From Tissierella sp. Yu-01 (GTDB lineage: Bacteria; Bacillota; Clostridia; Tissierellales; Tissierellaceae), in the NCBI RefSeq assembly GCF_029537395.1, contig NZ_CP120677.1, positions 2,876,566 to 2,940,565 of the forward strand: a stretch of DNA of 64,000 nt, given 5' to 3'. How positions within the stretch are numbered: the stretch's first letter is position 1; the number at the start of each line of letters is the position of its first letter. A program made the translations under genes and the position numbers. Under the pieces are notes generated by a model. That model worked only from the letters and a program-made list of their open reading frames with translations. It ran no database searches and had not been told where the DNA came from. Positions 53,949 through 63,668 of this stretch are shown in pieces.

Positions 53949-54026
53949 GCGTAGTTAAATCATACTTTTTATATGAAGCGTTGTAATAGTATATTGATAC
54001 GAAGTAAACTAAAGTGAGGTTGTTCT

Positions 54027-54170
54027 ATGAAAAAGAAATTAAAGAAGGTTAGAAATACCCAAATAATTGTGGGAATTGCACAAATATCATTTTCGTTATC
54101 AAGATTATCAATAAAGGGATTAGATTTACTTGCTATTTGCAGTGGAAGTGTGGGAATTTTAAGTTTTTAG
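54027..54170 (+). CDS. Possible 47-residue basic membrane peptide
   Basis: ATG after GTGAGGT; the product MKKKLKKVRNTQIIVGIAQI... has a basic head and one hydrophobic stretch (about 13-25 and 33-47). It could be a small membrane protein, or a fragment, given the damaged Nudix gene beside it. Weak call. Confidence 0.3.
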   Translation: MKKKLKKVRNTQIIVGIAQISFSLSRLSIKGLDLLAICSGSVGILSF

Positions 54171-54309
54171 TTGCTTCTAAGAGTCAAAAAGAAATTATTA
54201 AAAATGATAATAATTGATTTGTTGCATATCATTTATATTTTATGTCACAGTAGTAGATTTATTGTGACACATTACAAATAAACAGAAAGTTAAATATTAG
54301 GGAAAGTTT

Positions 54310-55089
54310 ATGAACAAGATAGAGCAATGGTATGACGAAAAATATGATGAGTGGGATAGACTAGAAAGGCATAAAATTGAATTTGACATAACTAAAAGAT
54401 ATTTAGATGAATATATAACAGGTGAAAACTTAGAAATATTTGATATAGGAGGAGGCCCTGGTAGATATGCTCTATACTTGGCTGAAAAGAGACATAAGGT
54501 TTCCTTATTAGATTTATCAAAAAGAAATATTGAGGTAGCAAAAGAGAAGTCAGTAGAAAAAGGTATAATATTAGAAGACTATATACACGGAAATGCTTTA
54601 GAACTAGATGAGTATGAACAAAAATATGAAGTCATACTATTAATGGGTCCCTTATACCATTTAGTAGATGAAAGGGATAGAAAAGCTTGTATCGAAGGAG
54701 CATTAAAGCTATTAAAATCTAATGGCATTATAGTTGCTTCATTCATATCAAATTATGCACCTATACAAAACTACTTAAAGAACTTATATCCAATTAATTC
54801 TGTTGATGAATTACTTGTGTTTTTAGATGATGGAATAAGTGATGACTACAAGGGATTCACACAAGCATATTTTACTGACCCAAAGGAAGCAAAACAATTA
54901 ATGAATAGTTTTGGATTACAAGAAATAATATTTGCAGGTGTTGAGAATATACTTAATCCTAAAGAGAAAGAAATCAATATGTTAGAAGAAGAAGAGTATA
55001 ATAATTGGTTGGATATTTGTTATAGACTAAGTAAAGATAGCAATTTAATTGGAACTAGTGAACACTTTTTATATATCGGACGTAAATAA
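54310..55089 (+). CDS. Class I SAM-dependent methyltransferase
   Basis: This 259-residue protein has the SAM-binding loop IFDIGGGPGRYALYLAEKRH (about 40-60), acidic LLDLSKRN at the end of strand 2, and VILLMGPLYHLVDERDR motif IV. It resembles the small-molecule/ubiquinone-type methyltransferases of resistance or cofactor pathways; the acceptor is unknown. No strong ribosome site (GGGAAAG). Confidence 0.88.
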   Translation: MNKIEQWYDEKYDEWDRLERHKIEFDITKRYLDEYITGENLEIFDIGGGPGRYALYLAEKRHKVSLLDLSKRNIEVAKEKSVEKGIILEDYIHGNALELDEYEQKYEVILLMGPLYHLVDERDRKACIEGALKLLKSNGIIVASFISNYAPIQNYLKNLYPINSVDELLVFLDDGISDDYKGFTQAYFTDPKEAKQLMNSFGLQEIIFAGVENILNPKEKEINMLEEEEYNNWLDICYRLSKDSNLIGTSEHFLYIGRK

Positions 55090-55182
55090 ATGTTAAATTT
55101 GATAGTTCATATATTGTATATCCCACGTCGTAATAGTAGATAAATATGTCTCAAGGATTAATATTATAAGAGGTGAATATTA

Positions 55183-55653
55183 GTGAGAATTGAATCAATA
55201 AATCAATATAATATCGAAGTTGCTTCTGTTATATTTTCTGAAAGCTGGCAGTATTCACATAAAGAAATTGTTACAGAAGAATTCAGCTTATCTTTTACTC
55301 CTGAACGACAAAAAAACAAGCTAAAACAACATACACAAAGGGGACATAACTGTTTTATTGGTTTTGATAATCAAAAGGCTGTGGGAATACTCATTCTTGA
55401 TTATGATGCTAATGAAATAGTTTCTATTTATATTTCCCCTGATTCACTTCATCAAGGTTTTGGTAGTCAATTGATTACTTTCGCTTTAAGTGAGCTTGAT
55501 TATGAAACAGAAATAAAATTGATTGTGATGAATGCAAACAAATATGCTAGGAAGTTTTATGAAAAAAATGGATTTGAATTTAATGGGAAAACAAAAATAC
55601 TATCTATAGAAAAAGGATTAAGTGAAATGACCTATTTGTATAGGGGATTATAG
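55183..55653 (+). CDS. GNAT family N-acetyltransferase
   Basis: This 156-residue protein starts with GTG after AGAGGTGA. Its core has GHNCFIGFDNQKAVGILILD, VSIYISPDSLHQGFGSQLIT (acetyl-CoA loop) and MNANKYARKFYEKNGFEFNG. It resembles PA0115/RimI-like enzymes with an N-terminal SFTPERQKNKL segment. The acceptor is unknown. Confidence 0.87.
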   Translation: MRIESINQYNIEVASVIFSESWQYSHKEIVTEEFSLSFTPERQKNKLKQHTQRGHNCFIGFDNQKAVGILILDYDANEIVSIYISPDSLHQGFGSQLITFALSELDYETEIKLIVMNANKYARKFYEKNGFEFNGKTKILSIEKGLSEMTYLYRGL

Positions 55654-55720
55654 GAATTAGCTTAATTATTAAGATGCATTATTTATATAATGTACAACTA
55701 CAGATTTTCATGAACCTAAA

Positions 55721-56185
55721 TTATTTTACGCTCACAATAAATAAAACATCCCTTGAGTCTGAATAAGTGTCGAGAAATTCATCAAAAGCTTTTCTGCTTT
55801 CAAAGAAGGTATAAAACTCATCAAAGGTAACATACTTCTTTTCACATGTTTTAAAAAACCTTTCATAGTAACCAGTAGCACATTTAGAGTTATCTTCCCA
55901 TAAAGCAATAAATCTAAAATCTCCAAGCTTTTTAAATTCTTTAATTAACCATATAAAGTATTCATGCTCGCGAAAGTATTCGCGTAATGGCAATACTTCA
56001 TTATCTATTTCTGATTGACTTATACTAGGTATAACCCCTGGAGTTAAATCATAGTAATTATATCCTGGTTTTGCATCATAAATATAGTTTGCATTTTCCT
56101 TTAGTAGAAAGTGCATCATACGGGAATGTAGTAAAGTTCTTTCTGGCAATTTACCTTTGGTAACTATATGATAAAATAAACTCAT
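55721..56185 (-). CDS. Hypothetical 154-residue protein
   Basis: Acidic and aromatic-rich (many Tyr/Phe), no signal or membrane helix, starting MSLFYHIVTKGKLPERTLLH with a usable GGAG-type upstream site (AAGGAGTGGG). I do not recognise the family. The central EYFIWLIKEFKKLGDFRFIA and C-terminal SDSRDVLFIVSVK look like a folded alpha/beta protein. Single gene between the acetyltransferase and the M48-like gene. Confidence 0.6.
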   Translation of the reverse strand: MSLFYHIVTKGKLPERTLLHSRMMHFLLKENANYIYDAKPGYNYYDLTPGVIPSISQSEIDNEVLPLREYFREHEYFIWLIKEFKKLGDFRFIALWEDNSKCATGYYERFFKTCEKKYVTFDEFYTFFESRKAFDEFLDTYSDSRDVLFIVSVK

Positions 56186-56313
56186 TTAAACCCACTCCTT
56201 CAACCTTAATATTTACCTTATAGTATAGCTTATATATTAACTTCTTTAAATATTAAGTCTTCTAATATATACTTTAAGTATAAGTAACTAGAAAGCTAGA
56301 TAGGAGAAGTCTT

Positions 56314-56966
56314 ATGAAAGTTGATTTTGGAGATTTTACAATAGATTGTGAAGTTCAATATGGTAAGCGTAAAAAACTATTAATCAGTATAGATTCTGTT
56401 GGTTATGTTACTGTAAAGGCGCCTAACAATACTAGTGAAGAAGTAATCACGAATGTTATAAAGAAATATAAGAAGGAAATTAAATCAAGATTAGATCTTA
56501 TTGAAAAAGAGAGTGACAAGAGTGATTATAGGTTATATGAAAATGAAGGGAAATTTCTATACTTAGGAAAGGAAGTACCTCTTAGTGAATTAATAGATAT
56601 AGATGGTTTAAATGAAGAAGGACTTAAAGAAAAGTTGAAAAAGTTTTATTTTTCAAGTTGTAAGTCTATAGTTAATGAACGTGTCAAGTTTTATCAACGT
56701 CAAATAGGAATCAAGCCTAAGGTTATAGAAGTAAATGATTCCAAGACTAAATGGGGGGAGTGTACCTCAGATAAGATTATCACTTTTAATTACAGATTGA
56801 TAATGGCTCCTATAGAAATAATTGATTATGTAGTAGTTCATGAAATGTGTCATCTACACCATATGAACCATGACAGATCTTTTGGAGGAAAGTAGGAAGC
56901 ATACTACCTGATTATAAGAAAAGAGAAGAATACTTAGCTATTAATGGAAGATATATGACTTTTTAA
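56314..56966 (+). pseudogene. YgjP/SprT-like M48 metallopeptidase, frameshifted
   Basis: The first frame (56314-56895) gives 193 residues through the zinc motif VVVHEMCHLHHMNHDRSF and then GGK-stop. Adding one T to the four-T run at 56880-56883 changes this to SFWRKVGSILPDYKKREEYL then AINGRYMTF and a stop at 56964-56966, exactly the normal family ending (SPEFW...PDY). So the gene is whole apart from one missing base. The zinc ligands HExxH are present; the third His (NH in HHMNHD) lies before the shift. Confidence 0.82.
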
Positions 56967-57000
56967 CACACCTGAATTTATTTAATTCAGGTGTGTTTAA
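56965..57000. terminator. Bidirectional terminator
   Basis: AACACACCTGAATT / AATTCAGGTGTGTT stem, next to the stops of both convergent genes. Confidence 0.9.
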
Positions 57001-58526
57001 TTTCTTAATAGTTTCTTAAATAAATTCTTAGGAATTGCCCTAGTCAAAGTGAGAACAAAAATATATGCAAGTGCACCTATAGCTAAACTAAGAAGAAATA
57101 ATAGTGGACTTGTATTTTGCAAATTTCCTAAATCATAATTTGTGATGTATACTAAAATGATCATAAAAGCAGAAGCAAGAAGTGGCTTACCTAAGATATC
57201 AATATAATTAAAATCAAGTTTAATTAATTTCTTTAGCACCATAGCATCTAACGTCATAACAACAATGAAAGAACCATAATAGGAAATAAAGATTCCATAA
57301 GGTCCAAACATTGGATTTCCAACTAAGGTATAAATTAAGAGAATTTGTATGATCATTCCTATAAGTCTATTAAATGTAGCGGAATTTTGTTTATTGATTC
57401 CATACAATATACCTGCTAGATTGTGCTGCAGCCCTAATAATATAGTGGCTAAGCCCATTATCTTAATATATTCAGCAACGATGATATCATTATATAAAAA
57501 TATTGCTATTGGTTTAGATAGGATGATATATATTAAAGCCAAGGGAATAGATACTAGTAAGGTTACCTTTAGAGACAACTGGATATCAGCTCTAATTTCT
57601 CTATACTTCTTATGAACCATCTGCTCTGTCAAGCTTGGAATTAGATTTACAACTAATGCATTAGTCACTATGAATGGAAGTCCTATTAAAGTCATAGTCA
57701 TTCCCATAATTCTTCCTATGGTAGCCATTGCTTCACTACTTGAATACCCAGCTATTATTAGTTTGTTTGGTATTAGTATCATATTGAAAAATCTAATAAT
57801 CGCATTTAATAAACCTGATAGAGTTAAAGGCAAGGACATAAAAATCAATTTGTGTAAAAATGTTTTAGTACCCTCTATATATTCTTTATAAGGTGTCTTT
57901 TCGTTTAATTTCTTCTTGGAATATAAATACCACAATACATTAAAAAACTCTCCTAAACTTATGCCTAAGATAGCTATGGTTGCGCCGATTACTGAGTTAT
58001 TGGGAGGGAGCAATTGAAAGATAATCATTACAAAGATAAATTTTGCTAAAGCTTCAATAATCTCACCTATACTTGGAACTATGATATTCTTCAAACCATA
58101 GAAATACGCCTTATATACAGAACTTATTGCAATTATAATAATGGCTGGAATCAATAAGTAAACGGCTATTATCATATCTTCATTTTTAAAAGTGTATGAA
58201 GCTATATAAGCGGAAAAGAATATAACTATAATACCCAATAAGATAGACATTATCATATTTAAGAATAGAGCATCTTTGAAAATATTATTTGTTGATCTAT
58301 TGTTAGAATTATGTTCAGCGACTAACTTAGTTATAGATGTAGATATTCCTGAATTTATAATGATTATAAATAACATCAAAGTAGATAATGCTATTTCAAA
58401 TAATCCAAGTGCTTCTGCACCAAGAAGCCGAGACAATAATACATCATATGAAATACCTATTAAACGAATAAAAACATTCATAATTAACATGATTATAGAA
58501 CCATATATAAATCTATTTTTTCGCAA
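56997..58526 (-). CDS. SpoVB/MurJ-like polysaccharide flippase
   Basis: This protein of about 509 residues has about 14 helices and belongs to the MOP/PST superfamily. The N-terminal LRKNRFIYGSIIMLIMNVFI with LLSRLLGAEALGLFEIALS is typical of stage V sporulation protein B and its vegetative relatives, which move lipid-linked wall precursors. I prefer a TTG start at 58526, which has GAGGTGGTGA 5-6 bases upstream; the alternative GTG codons at 58538 and 58535 lie inside that site. Confidence 0.88.
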   Translation of the reverse strand: MRKNRFIYGSIIMLIMNVFIRLIGISYDVLLSRLLGAEALGLFEIALSTLMLFIIIINSGISTSITKLVAEHNSNNRSTNNIFKDALFLNMIMSILLGIIVIFFSAYIASYTFKNEDMIIAVYLLIPAIIIIAISSVYKAYFYGLKNIIVPSIGEIIEALAKFIFVMIIFQLLPPNNSVIGATIAILGISLGEFFNVLWYLYSKKKLNEKTPYKEYIEGTKTFLHKLIFMSLPLTLSGLLNAIIRFFNMILIPNKLIIAGYSSSEAMATIGRIMGMTMTLIGLPFIVTNALVVNLIPSLTEQMVHKKYREIRADIQLSLKVTLLVSIPLALIYIILSKPIAIFLYNDIIVAEYIKIMGLATILLGLQHNLAGILYGINKQNSATFNRLIGMIIQILLIYTLVGNPMFGPYGIFISYYGSFIVVMTLDAMVLKKLIKLDFNYIDILGKPLLASAFMIILVYITNYDLGNLQNTSPLLFLLSLAIGALAYIFVLTLTRAIPKNLFKKLLRN

Positions 58527-58662
58527 ATTTGTCACCACCTCATCTTTAATTTATATGAAGTGAGAAAGAAGAGAATTCCTAATTAACTAATCTTTAGGGT
58601 ATATAAAAGCTCTATCTTCGCAAAATATATTCGTGAGGATATTATTGTGAGGAGATGTTGCT

Positions 58663-60015
58663 TTGAAGGCTAAATATAGTGACTTATTTAAAGAAATTGT
58701 TAAATCATATTATGAAGGTGAGTTTGAGGAGAAAGTTCAAAGTTTATTAGAGGATCCATCAGTGAAAAAGAATGAGCTAGCAAATGTTATATCAACACTT
58801 TGTGGGGTACAACTTGATTTAACAGATAATTATATAACTGATTTAAAAAGAGCAATCGAGTCCTATAAAGCTGGCCATAAGGTGGTAAATAAAGTTAAAG
58901 TTTGTTCGATGGATTGTATGAATGATGATGGAGAGACGATTTGTCAACGTTCATGTCCATTTGATGCAATATTTATTGATGAAGAAACGAAGACTTCATC
59001 AATTGATGGGGATAAATGTACCGATTGTGGATTTTGTGTTGAGGCATGTCCTACAGACTCCATATTAGACAAGGTAGAGTTTGTACCTTTTATTGATTTG
59101 CTTAAAGATAAGGCTCCGGTAATTGCTGCAATAGCACCAGCAATTACCGGACAATTTGGCGACGATGTTTCAATTTATAAGTTAAGAAGTGCATTCAAGA
59201 CCATGGGATTTGCTGAGATGGTAGAGGTTGCATTTTTTGCTGATATTCTAACTCTGAAGGAAGCCGTAGAATTTGATAGATTTATACAAGATAAAGATGA
59301 TTTTATGATATCTTCTTGTTGTTGTCCTATGTGGGTTGGAATGCTTAAACGAGTTTACAATGATCTGATAAAGTATGTTTCACCATCTGTATCTCCTATG
59401 GTTGCTGCTGGGAGAGTAATAAAAATATTAAATCCAAATAGCAAAGTAGTATTTATTGGACCATGTGTAGCAAAGAAAGCTGAAGCTAAAGAAAGAGACT
59501 TACTTGGAGATATAGATTATGTACTTACCTTTGCTGAATTAAAGGATATTTTTGAAGCACTTGAATTAGATCCTAGAAAAATGTCAGATGATTTTTCCGC
59601 AGAATATGCCTCTAGGGGTGGAAGATTGTATGCTAGAACCGGTGGAGTATCAGTAGCAGTAAGTGAAGCCATAGAAAGAATCTATCCTGAAAAGTATAAA
59701 ATGTTAACTACCGCTCATGCCGATGGTATAAAAGAATGTAAGAAAATGCTTTCTGATATTAAGGAAGGCAATATACATGCTAATTTTATAGAAGGTATGG
59801 GATGTATTGGAGGTTGTGTAGGAGGTCCTAAGGCATTAATCCCAAAGGACGATGGCAGAGATAGGGTCAATGAATTTGCTGCAAACTCAGAAATAAAGGT
59901 AGCGGTCGACAGTGAAGTTATGATTAAAGTACTAAATAAACTAGGAATAGATGCTGAAAATAATTTTAAGAAAAAACATAGGATTGGCAGTTTTGAAAGA
60001 GAATTTCTTGATTAG
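58663..60015 (+). CDS. [FeFe]-hydrogenase, group B-like
   Basis: This 450-residue protein has an N-terminal helical part (1-85), then two 4Fe-4S ligand sets (VCSMDCM...CQRSCPFDA and CTDCGFCVEACPTDS). The H-cluster domain has SSCCCPMWVGML (L1), FIGPCVAKKAEAKE (L2) and EGMGCIGGCVGGP (L3). L1 has an extra cysteine where the usual TSCCPxW has Ser. It lacks the longer ferredoxin-like N terminus of group A enzymes. It probably exchanges electrons with ferredoxin. TTG start behind GAGGAGA. Directly followed (12 bp) by a nitroreductase gene. Confidence 0.87.
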   Translation: MKAKYSDLFKEIVKSYYEGEFEEKVQSLLEDPSVKKNELANVISTLCGVQLDLTDNYITDLKRAIESYKAGHKVVNKVKVCSMDCMNDDGETICQRSCPFDAIFIDEETKTSSIDGDKCTDCGFCVEACPTDSILDKVEFVPFIDLLKDKAPVIAAIAPAITGQFGDDVSIYKLRSAFKTMGFAEMVEVAFFADILTLKEAVEFDRFIQDKDDFMISSCCCPMWVGMLKRVYNDLIKYVSPSVSPMVAAGRVIKILNPNSKVVFIGPCVAKKAEAKERDLLGDIDYVLTFAELKDIFEALELDPRKMSDDFSAEYASRGGRLYARTGGVSVAVSEAIERIYPEKYKMLTTAHADGIKECKKMLSDIKEGNIHANFIEGMGCIGGCVGGPKALIPKDDGRDRVNEFAANSEIKVAVDSEVMIKVLNKLGIDAENNFKKKHRIGSFEREFLD

Positions 60016-60027
60016 GAGGAATTAAAT

Positions 60028-60762
60028 ATGGATAAAACTATAGAGTTGTTATTAAATCATAAGTCAATTAGAAAGTACACAGACCAAAAAATATCACAAG
60101 AAACTATAGAAAAGATTGTATCTTGTGCACAAATGGCTCCATCTTCTAGTCACTTTCAAGCTTACACTATTATTGAAGTAAAAGATTTTAATAAACGAAA
60201 TCTTTTAGCAGAATGGGCAGGAGGTCAAAAGTGGGTGGAAGATGCTTCACTTGTTTTGTTATTCTGTGGTGACTTATACAGAGCTTGTAAGTATTATGAA
60301 GATATAGATAAGGATATATTAAGTAATACGGAAGCTTATACAGTAGCTACTGTAGATACTGCATTGGCTGCCCAAAAGGCTTTTATAGCTGCACAAAGTT
60401 TGGGTTTAGGTGGAGTATGTGTAGGTGGTATAAGAAATGAAGTAGAAAAAATTAGCAAGGAATTCGGGCTTCCTTACTTAGTATTCCCTTTATTTCTCTT
60501 ATGTTTAGGTTATCCTGACGATGACCCAGAGATTAAGCCAAGATTACCAATGGGTATTGTTCATAAGATTGATTTCTATGATGAATCAAAAGATGATCAA
60601 TTAATGAAAGAGTATAATAAAACAATAAGTGATTATTATCATAAGAGAACAAAAGGTGAAGAAAAAGATAGATGGACCGAAAGATGTGGTAAGTACTTAA
60701 TGGAAAAACCAAGATATAATGTTGGAGATTATTTTAGAAAAATAGGGCTTCTTAAAAAGTAA
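60028..60762 (+). CDS. Nitroreductase family flavoprotein (NfsA-like)
   Basis: This 244-residue FMN enzyme starts ELLLNHKSIRKYTDQKISQE, with APSSSHFQAYTIIEVKD, then LGLGGVCVGGIRN, and a basic C-terminal tail (DRWTERCGKYLMEKPRYNVG) as in NfsA/FRP reductases. AGGAGG precedes the ATG 12 bp after the hydrogenase stop, so the two are an operon, an uncommon pairing that may link ferredoxin/H2 metabolism to flavin reduction. Confidence 0.9.
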   Translation: MDKTIELLLNHKSIRKYTDQKISQETIEKIVSCAQMAPSSSHFQAYTIIEVKDFNKRNLLAEWAGGQKWVEDASLVLLFCGDLYRACKYYEDIDKDILSNTEAYTVATVDTALAAQKAFIAAQSLGLGGVCVGGIRNEVEKISKEFGLPYLVFPLFLLCLGYPDDDPEIKPRLPMGIVHKIDFYDESKDDQLMKEYNKTISDYYHKRTKGEEKDRWTERCGKYLMEKPRYNVGDYFRKIGLLKK

Positions 60763-60790
60763 ATCAATGGGGGCTGCCCCCATTGATTTA
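60761..60790. terminator. Terminator after the nitroreductase gene
   Basis: A 13-bp perfect stem AAATCAATGGGGG / CCCCCATTGATTT with a three-base loop overlaps the stop codon. Both flanking genes end here. Confidence 0.88.
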
Positions 60791-61455
60791 AATATGCATT
60801 CTTTTATTTAATTCCTGTTTGATATTGTCACCTTGAAATATAAATATAGCAGCTAAGGTAATGATACTCAATGCTACACTTATTACCGATGGATATATTA
60901 TATTTACCCAGTCAAATATGATAAAAAGTAAAGGAATAATACCAAATACTCCATCGATTAATGCATATGTAACATAATCATTAACGCTAAGTCTTAGAAC
61001 TTTTGCAGTAACATACATTAGCAGCATAGCAGACATACATGCTATAGGTATTACAAAATCCAGTGACCAACCTCTCCAGCCTGTTCTCCAATCCCAAAAT
61101 AGTGAAAGTACAGAAATAATAACGACCTGCCAAATTATTTTCTTAGGGATATGATATCTTTTCTGTATTATAACAATAAGACAAAGCCACATACTAATAA
61201 GACCAAAGAGTAGAAATAACGGCCAATTTATAGTAGTAGGAAACATAGCATTTATAGAAAAGCTTAAAACTACTGCCGCTATAGATATAAAGATCATAAT
61301 TTTCATAGCTAAATGACTATGATAAAAGGTGGTATTTTAGGAAATGTCATTTTATCTCCATTTTGAGTATCTTCTACAGAAAGTGCATTTCCACATAATG
61401 TGCATTTATTTCGATTTTCTTTTATATAGACTTTACAATGATTGCAGTATTGCAA
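60788..61455 (-). pseudogene. DUF6320-like zinc-ribbon membrane protein, frameshifted
   Basis: A TTG at 61455 behind GAGGAGGAG starts a zinc ribbon (QYCNHCKVYIKENRNKCTLC then GNAL) and MTFPKIPPF, then runs to a stop. One extra T in the TTTT run (AAAA at 61324-61327 on the plus strand) joins it as PPFYHSHLAMKIMIF to a 172-residue frame with about 6 membrane helices. The joined protein, about 222 residues, has the usual ribbon-plus-membrane plan. It lies downstream of the acyltransferase at 61470 and ends the cluster. Confidence 0.72.
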
Positions 61456-61469
61456 AATTTCTCCTCCTC

Positions 61470-62735
61470 TTAAGAATTAGATGTTATTTCTACGTCTATA
61501 CCGTTATTAGCCAAATATTGAAAAAATATTCTTTGGATATCAGTATCTTCGTATGGTGAAGTAAAGCTTATTACCAAATTATCTTTATATGAACATAAAG
61601 TAATCTTTGGGCTTCTTGCACTAACACATAATGTGAACTTTTTAATGTACTCGCTAAATTCTGGAGGCATTTTAATTTGCCCTATGTTGGAAATTGAAGT
61701 CGTTATTCTTCGATCATTTATATGATCAGCTATTTTAAGAGCAAAGTCCTTAATTGGAAGAGGTATAATCCTTGCGAATGGATTCTTTTCCAAAGACATT
61801 AGTCTATAAAGGTGTAAGTCTAATTTTTCCTTTGTTAAACCACTCTTAAAGGATTCATTCACGCTTTCTACTATATCCTCTAATTCATTTCCAGACTTTT
61901 CGAAATCATAAGATACATTCAGTGTACTAAAGAAGTTTCTTGCAGTATATGATTCATAATATTGTCTTAAATTTATTGGAACAGATAAGACAATAGGTTG
62001 ACTAGTTTTTTCGGACGGCATATCCTTATAAATTGAATATAGAAAAAGGGATGTTAAAAATATGGTCAATGTAGTATTATACTTGTGTGAAAGTTCTAGT
62101 ATCTTCTTAGCAGACATTGTACCTTCGATTAACTTCATCCTATTTTCCTGAAGCCTGGAACCTTTAATTCTATATGCATTTCTATGTTCATTTTTAAATT
62201 CTTTCCTATAGGCTAAATCTTTATGAAAGTTTCTTTCAAAGCTGTCATCCATTTTTTGACTTATAGATGCCCTATAATTTATCTTTGGAATATCCTTTGA
62301 TAGTTTATCTTCGTATTTTATAGTCATATAATAGTAAATAAGTGATTCCATAAACCAGATGCAGCCTGCTCCATCAGTTAAAGCATGAAAGACCTCTAGG
62401 TTTATTCTCTTATCATAATAAAATACTCTAAATAACAGGTTTCTCATATCCTTAATATATATTGGTGCACACACAGGAGTGGATTCTATTTGAACTATGG
62501 GCTTTATGTCGCTTATTTCAAAGTAATACCAAAAAGCTCCTCTTCTAAGAATGGATTTAAATAAAGGGAAATTTTCAATAGTTAAATCTACTGCTTTTTG
62601 TAAAACTATTGGATCTACTTCATCATATAGTTCACAGGCCAACCTAAATACTTTTGTATCTTTATTATTACTAGTGGCTGGAAATATCTTTGAGGCGTTA
62701 TCTAATTTTTTCCACTTGATAGTTTTCTTTTTCAT
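61470..62735 (-). CDS. Condensation-type (BAHD/WES-like) acyltransferase
   Basis: This 421-residue protein begins WKKLDNASKIFPATSNNKDT and has the catalytic motif LEVFHALTDGAGCIWFMESL (HxxxDG) at about residue 115, plus SVPINLRQYYESYTARNFFS and ISNIGQIKMPPEF typical of condensation/alcohol-acetyltransferase folds. It would move an acyl group from a CoA or carrier to an alcohol or amine; substrates are unknown. It overlaps the upstream hydrolase gene by 38 bp and precedes the zinc-ribbon membrane gene by 15 bp, so the three form one operon. It is the only intact member as sequenced. Confidence 0.82.
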   Translation of the reverse strand: MKKKTIKWKKLDNASKIFPATSNNKDTKVFRLACELYDEVDPIVLQKAVDLTIENFPLFKSILRRGAFWYYFEISDIKPIVQIESTPVCAPIYIKDMRNLLFRVFYYDKRINLEVFHALTDGAGCIWFMESLIYYYMTIKYEDKLSKDIPKINYRASISQKMDDSFERNFHKDLAYRKEFKNEHRNAYRIKGSRLQENRMKLIEGTMSAKKILELSHKYNTTLTIFLTSLFLYSIYKDMPSEKTSQPIVLSVPINLRQYYESYTARNFFSTLNVSYDFEKSGNELEDIVESVNESFKSGLTKEKLDLHLYRLMSLEKNPFARIIPLPIKDFALKIADHINDRRITTSISNIGQIKMPPEFSEYIKKFTLCVSARSPKITLCSYKDNLVISFTSPYEDTDIQRIFFQYLANNGIDVEITSNS

Positions 62736-63668
62736 CTATATTCCTCACTTGTATATCTTTATCTCTTAGAAATTTATTAATAATTTCGTAGGCTATGTTT
62801 ATATCTGTTGTTGCTAATGGATTTGTAAGAAATCCATGTAGTGCATCCTTTATCCTATATATTGTAACATGGTTTCCAAAACTTTCAAGCTTCATACCAT
62901 ATGCTTCGCCTTCATCTCGAAGAGGATCAAATTCTGCTGTAATTATTAAAGTTTTTGGTTGATTGGACAAATCCTCCGCAAGAATTGGTGCGACATAAGA
63001 GCTTAATCGATCTTCTTTATTAGGTACATAAAGTTCCATATAATCCTGAATACGTTCAGAAGTCATAATATAGTCGGTACCATTTTCAATCACAGAAGGG
63101 AAGGGAGAGGAGCTGCTATGATCATAATTTGTAGCTGGATATATTAATATTTGTCTACAAGGTAGAAAATCTCCTTTATCTCTAGCCATAAGTGATACAA
63201 CTGCTGCTAAATTTCCACCGGCACTGTCTCCTATTAGTGTAATATCTTCTGGATTATACTTTATTATTTCAGGGTGATAAAATATTTCACGTGTAACATG
63301 ATAACAATCTTCAACCCCAGCCGGAAATGGATTTTCAGGAGCTAATCTATAATCCACTGATATTACTGTATGGCCAGTTTCATTTGCCATATTAGCACAT
63401 ACATTAGTATAAGAATCTATATTTCCAGTGACCCAACCTCCTCCATGGAAGAATATTAATAGCTTTGGAAGGGAATTTGCATGGGGATAAATATTCTTAC
63501 TGGTATTTCTCTATCAGAAAGCATCATTTTATGGTCCAGCAGTTTATAGATTGGTTCCTTTGGAGGATTAATCAAGTTCAATAGCTTTCTCACTTGTTTA
63601 TAATATTTCTTCATATCAAGATAGGGCGTAGATATTATTTTTAGAGCTAATTTCTTTATACGCTTCAT
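62698..63668 (-). pseudogene. Alpha/beta hydrolase (HSL-type esterase), frameshifted
   Basis: From ATG 63668 the frame gives MKRIKKLALKIISTPYLDMK ... IPVRIFIPM and a stop at 63456. Adding one T (AAA run at 63489-63491, plus strand) makes VRIFYPHANSLPKLLIFFHG followed by GGWVTGN, the oxyanion HGGG of hormone-sensitive-lipase-type esterases. The second frame carries on with the nucleophile LIGDSAGGNLAA, Asp in ITAEFDPLRDEG and His in DALHGF. The whole protein would be about 320 residues. GGGGGG is the ribosome site. Confidence 0.8.

Noticed and set aside
56880-56883. Programmed frameshift in the YgjP-like peptidase
   Set aside because: No slippery heptamer or downstream pseudoknot visible, and three other genes show the same one-T loss, so error or decay is simpler.
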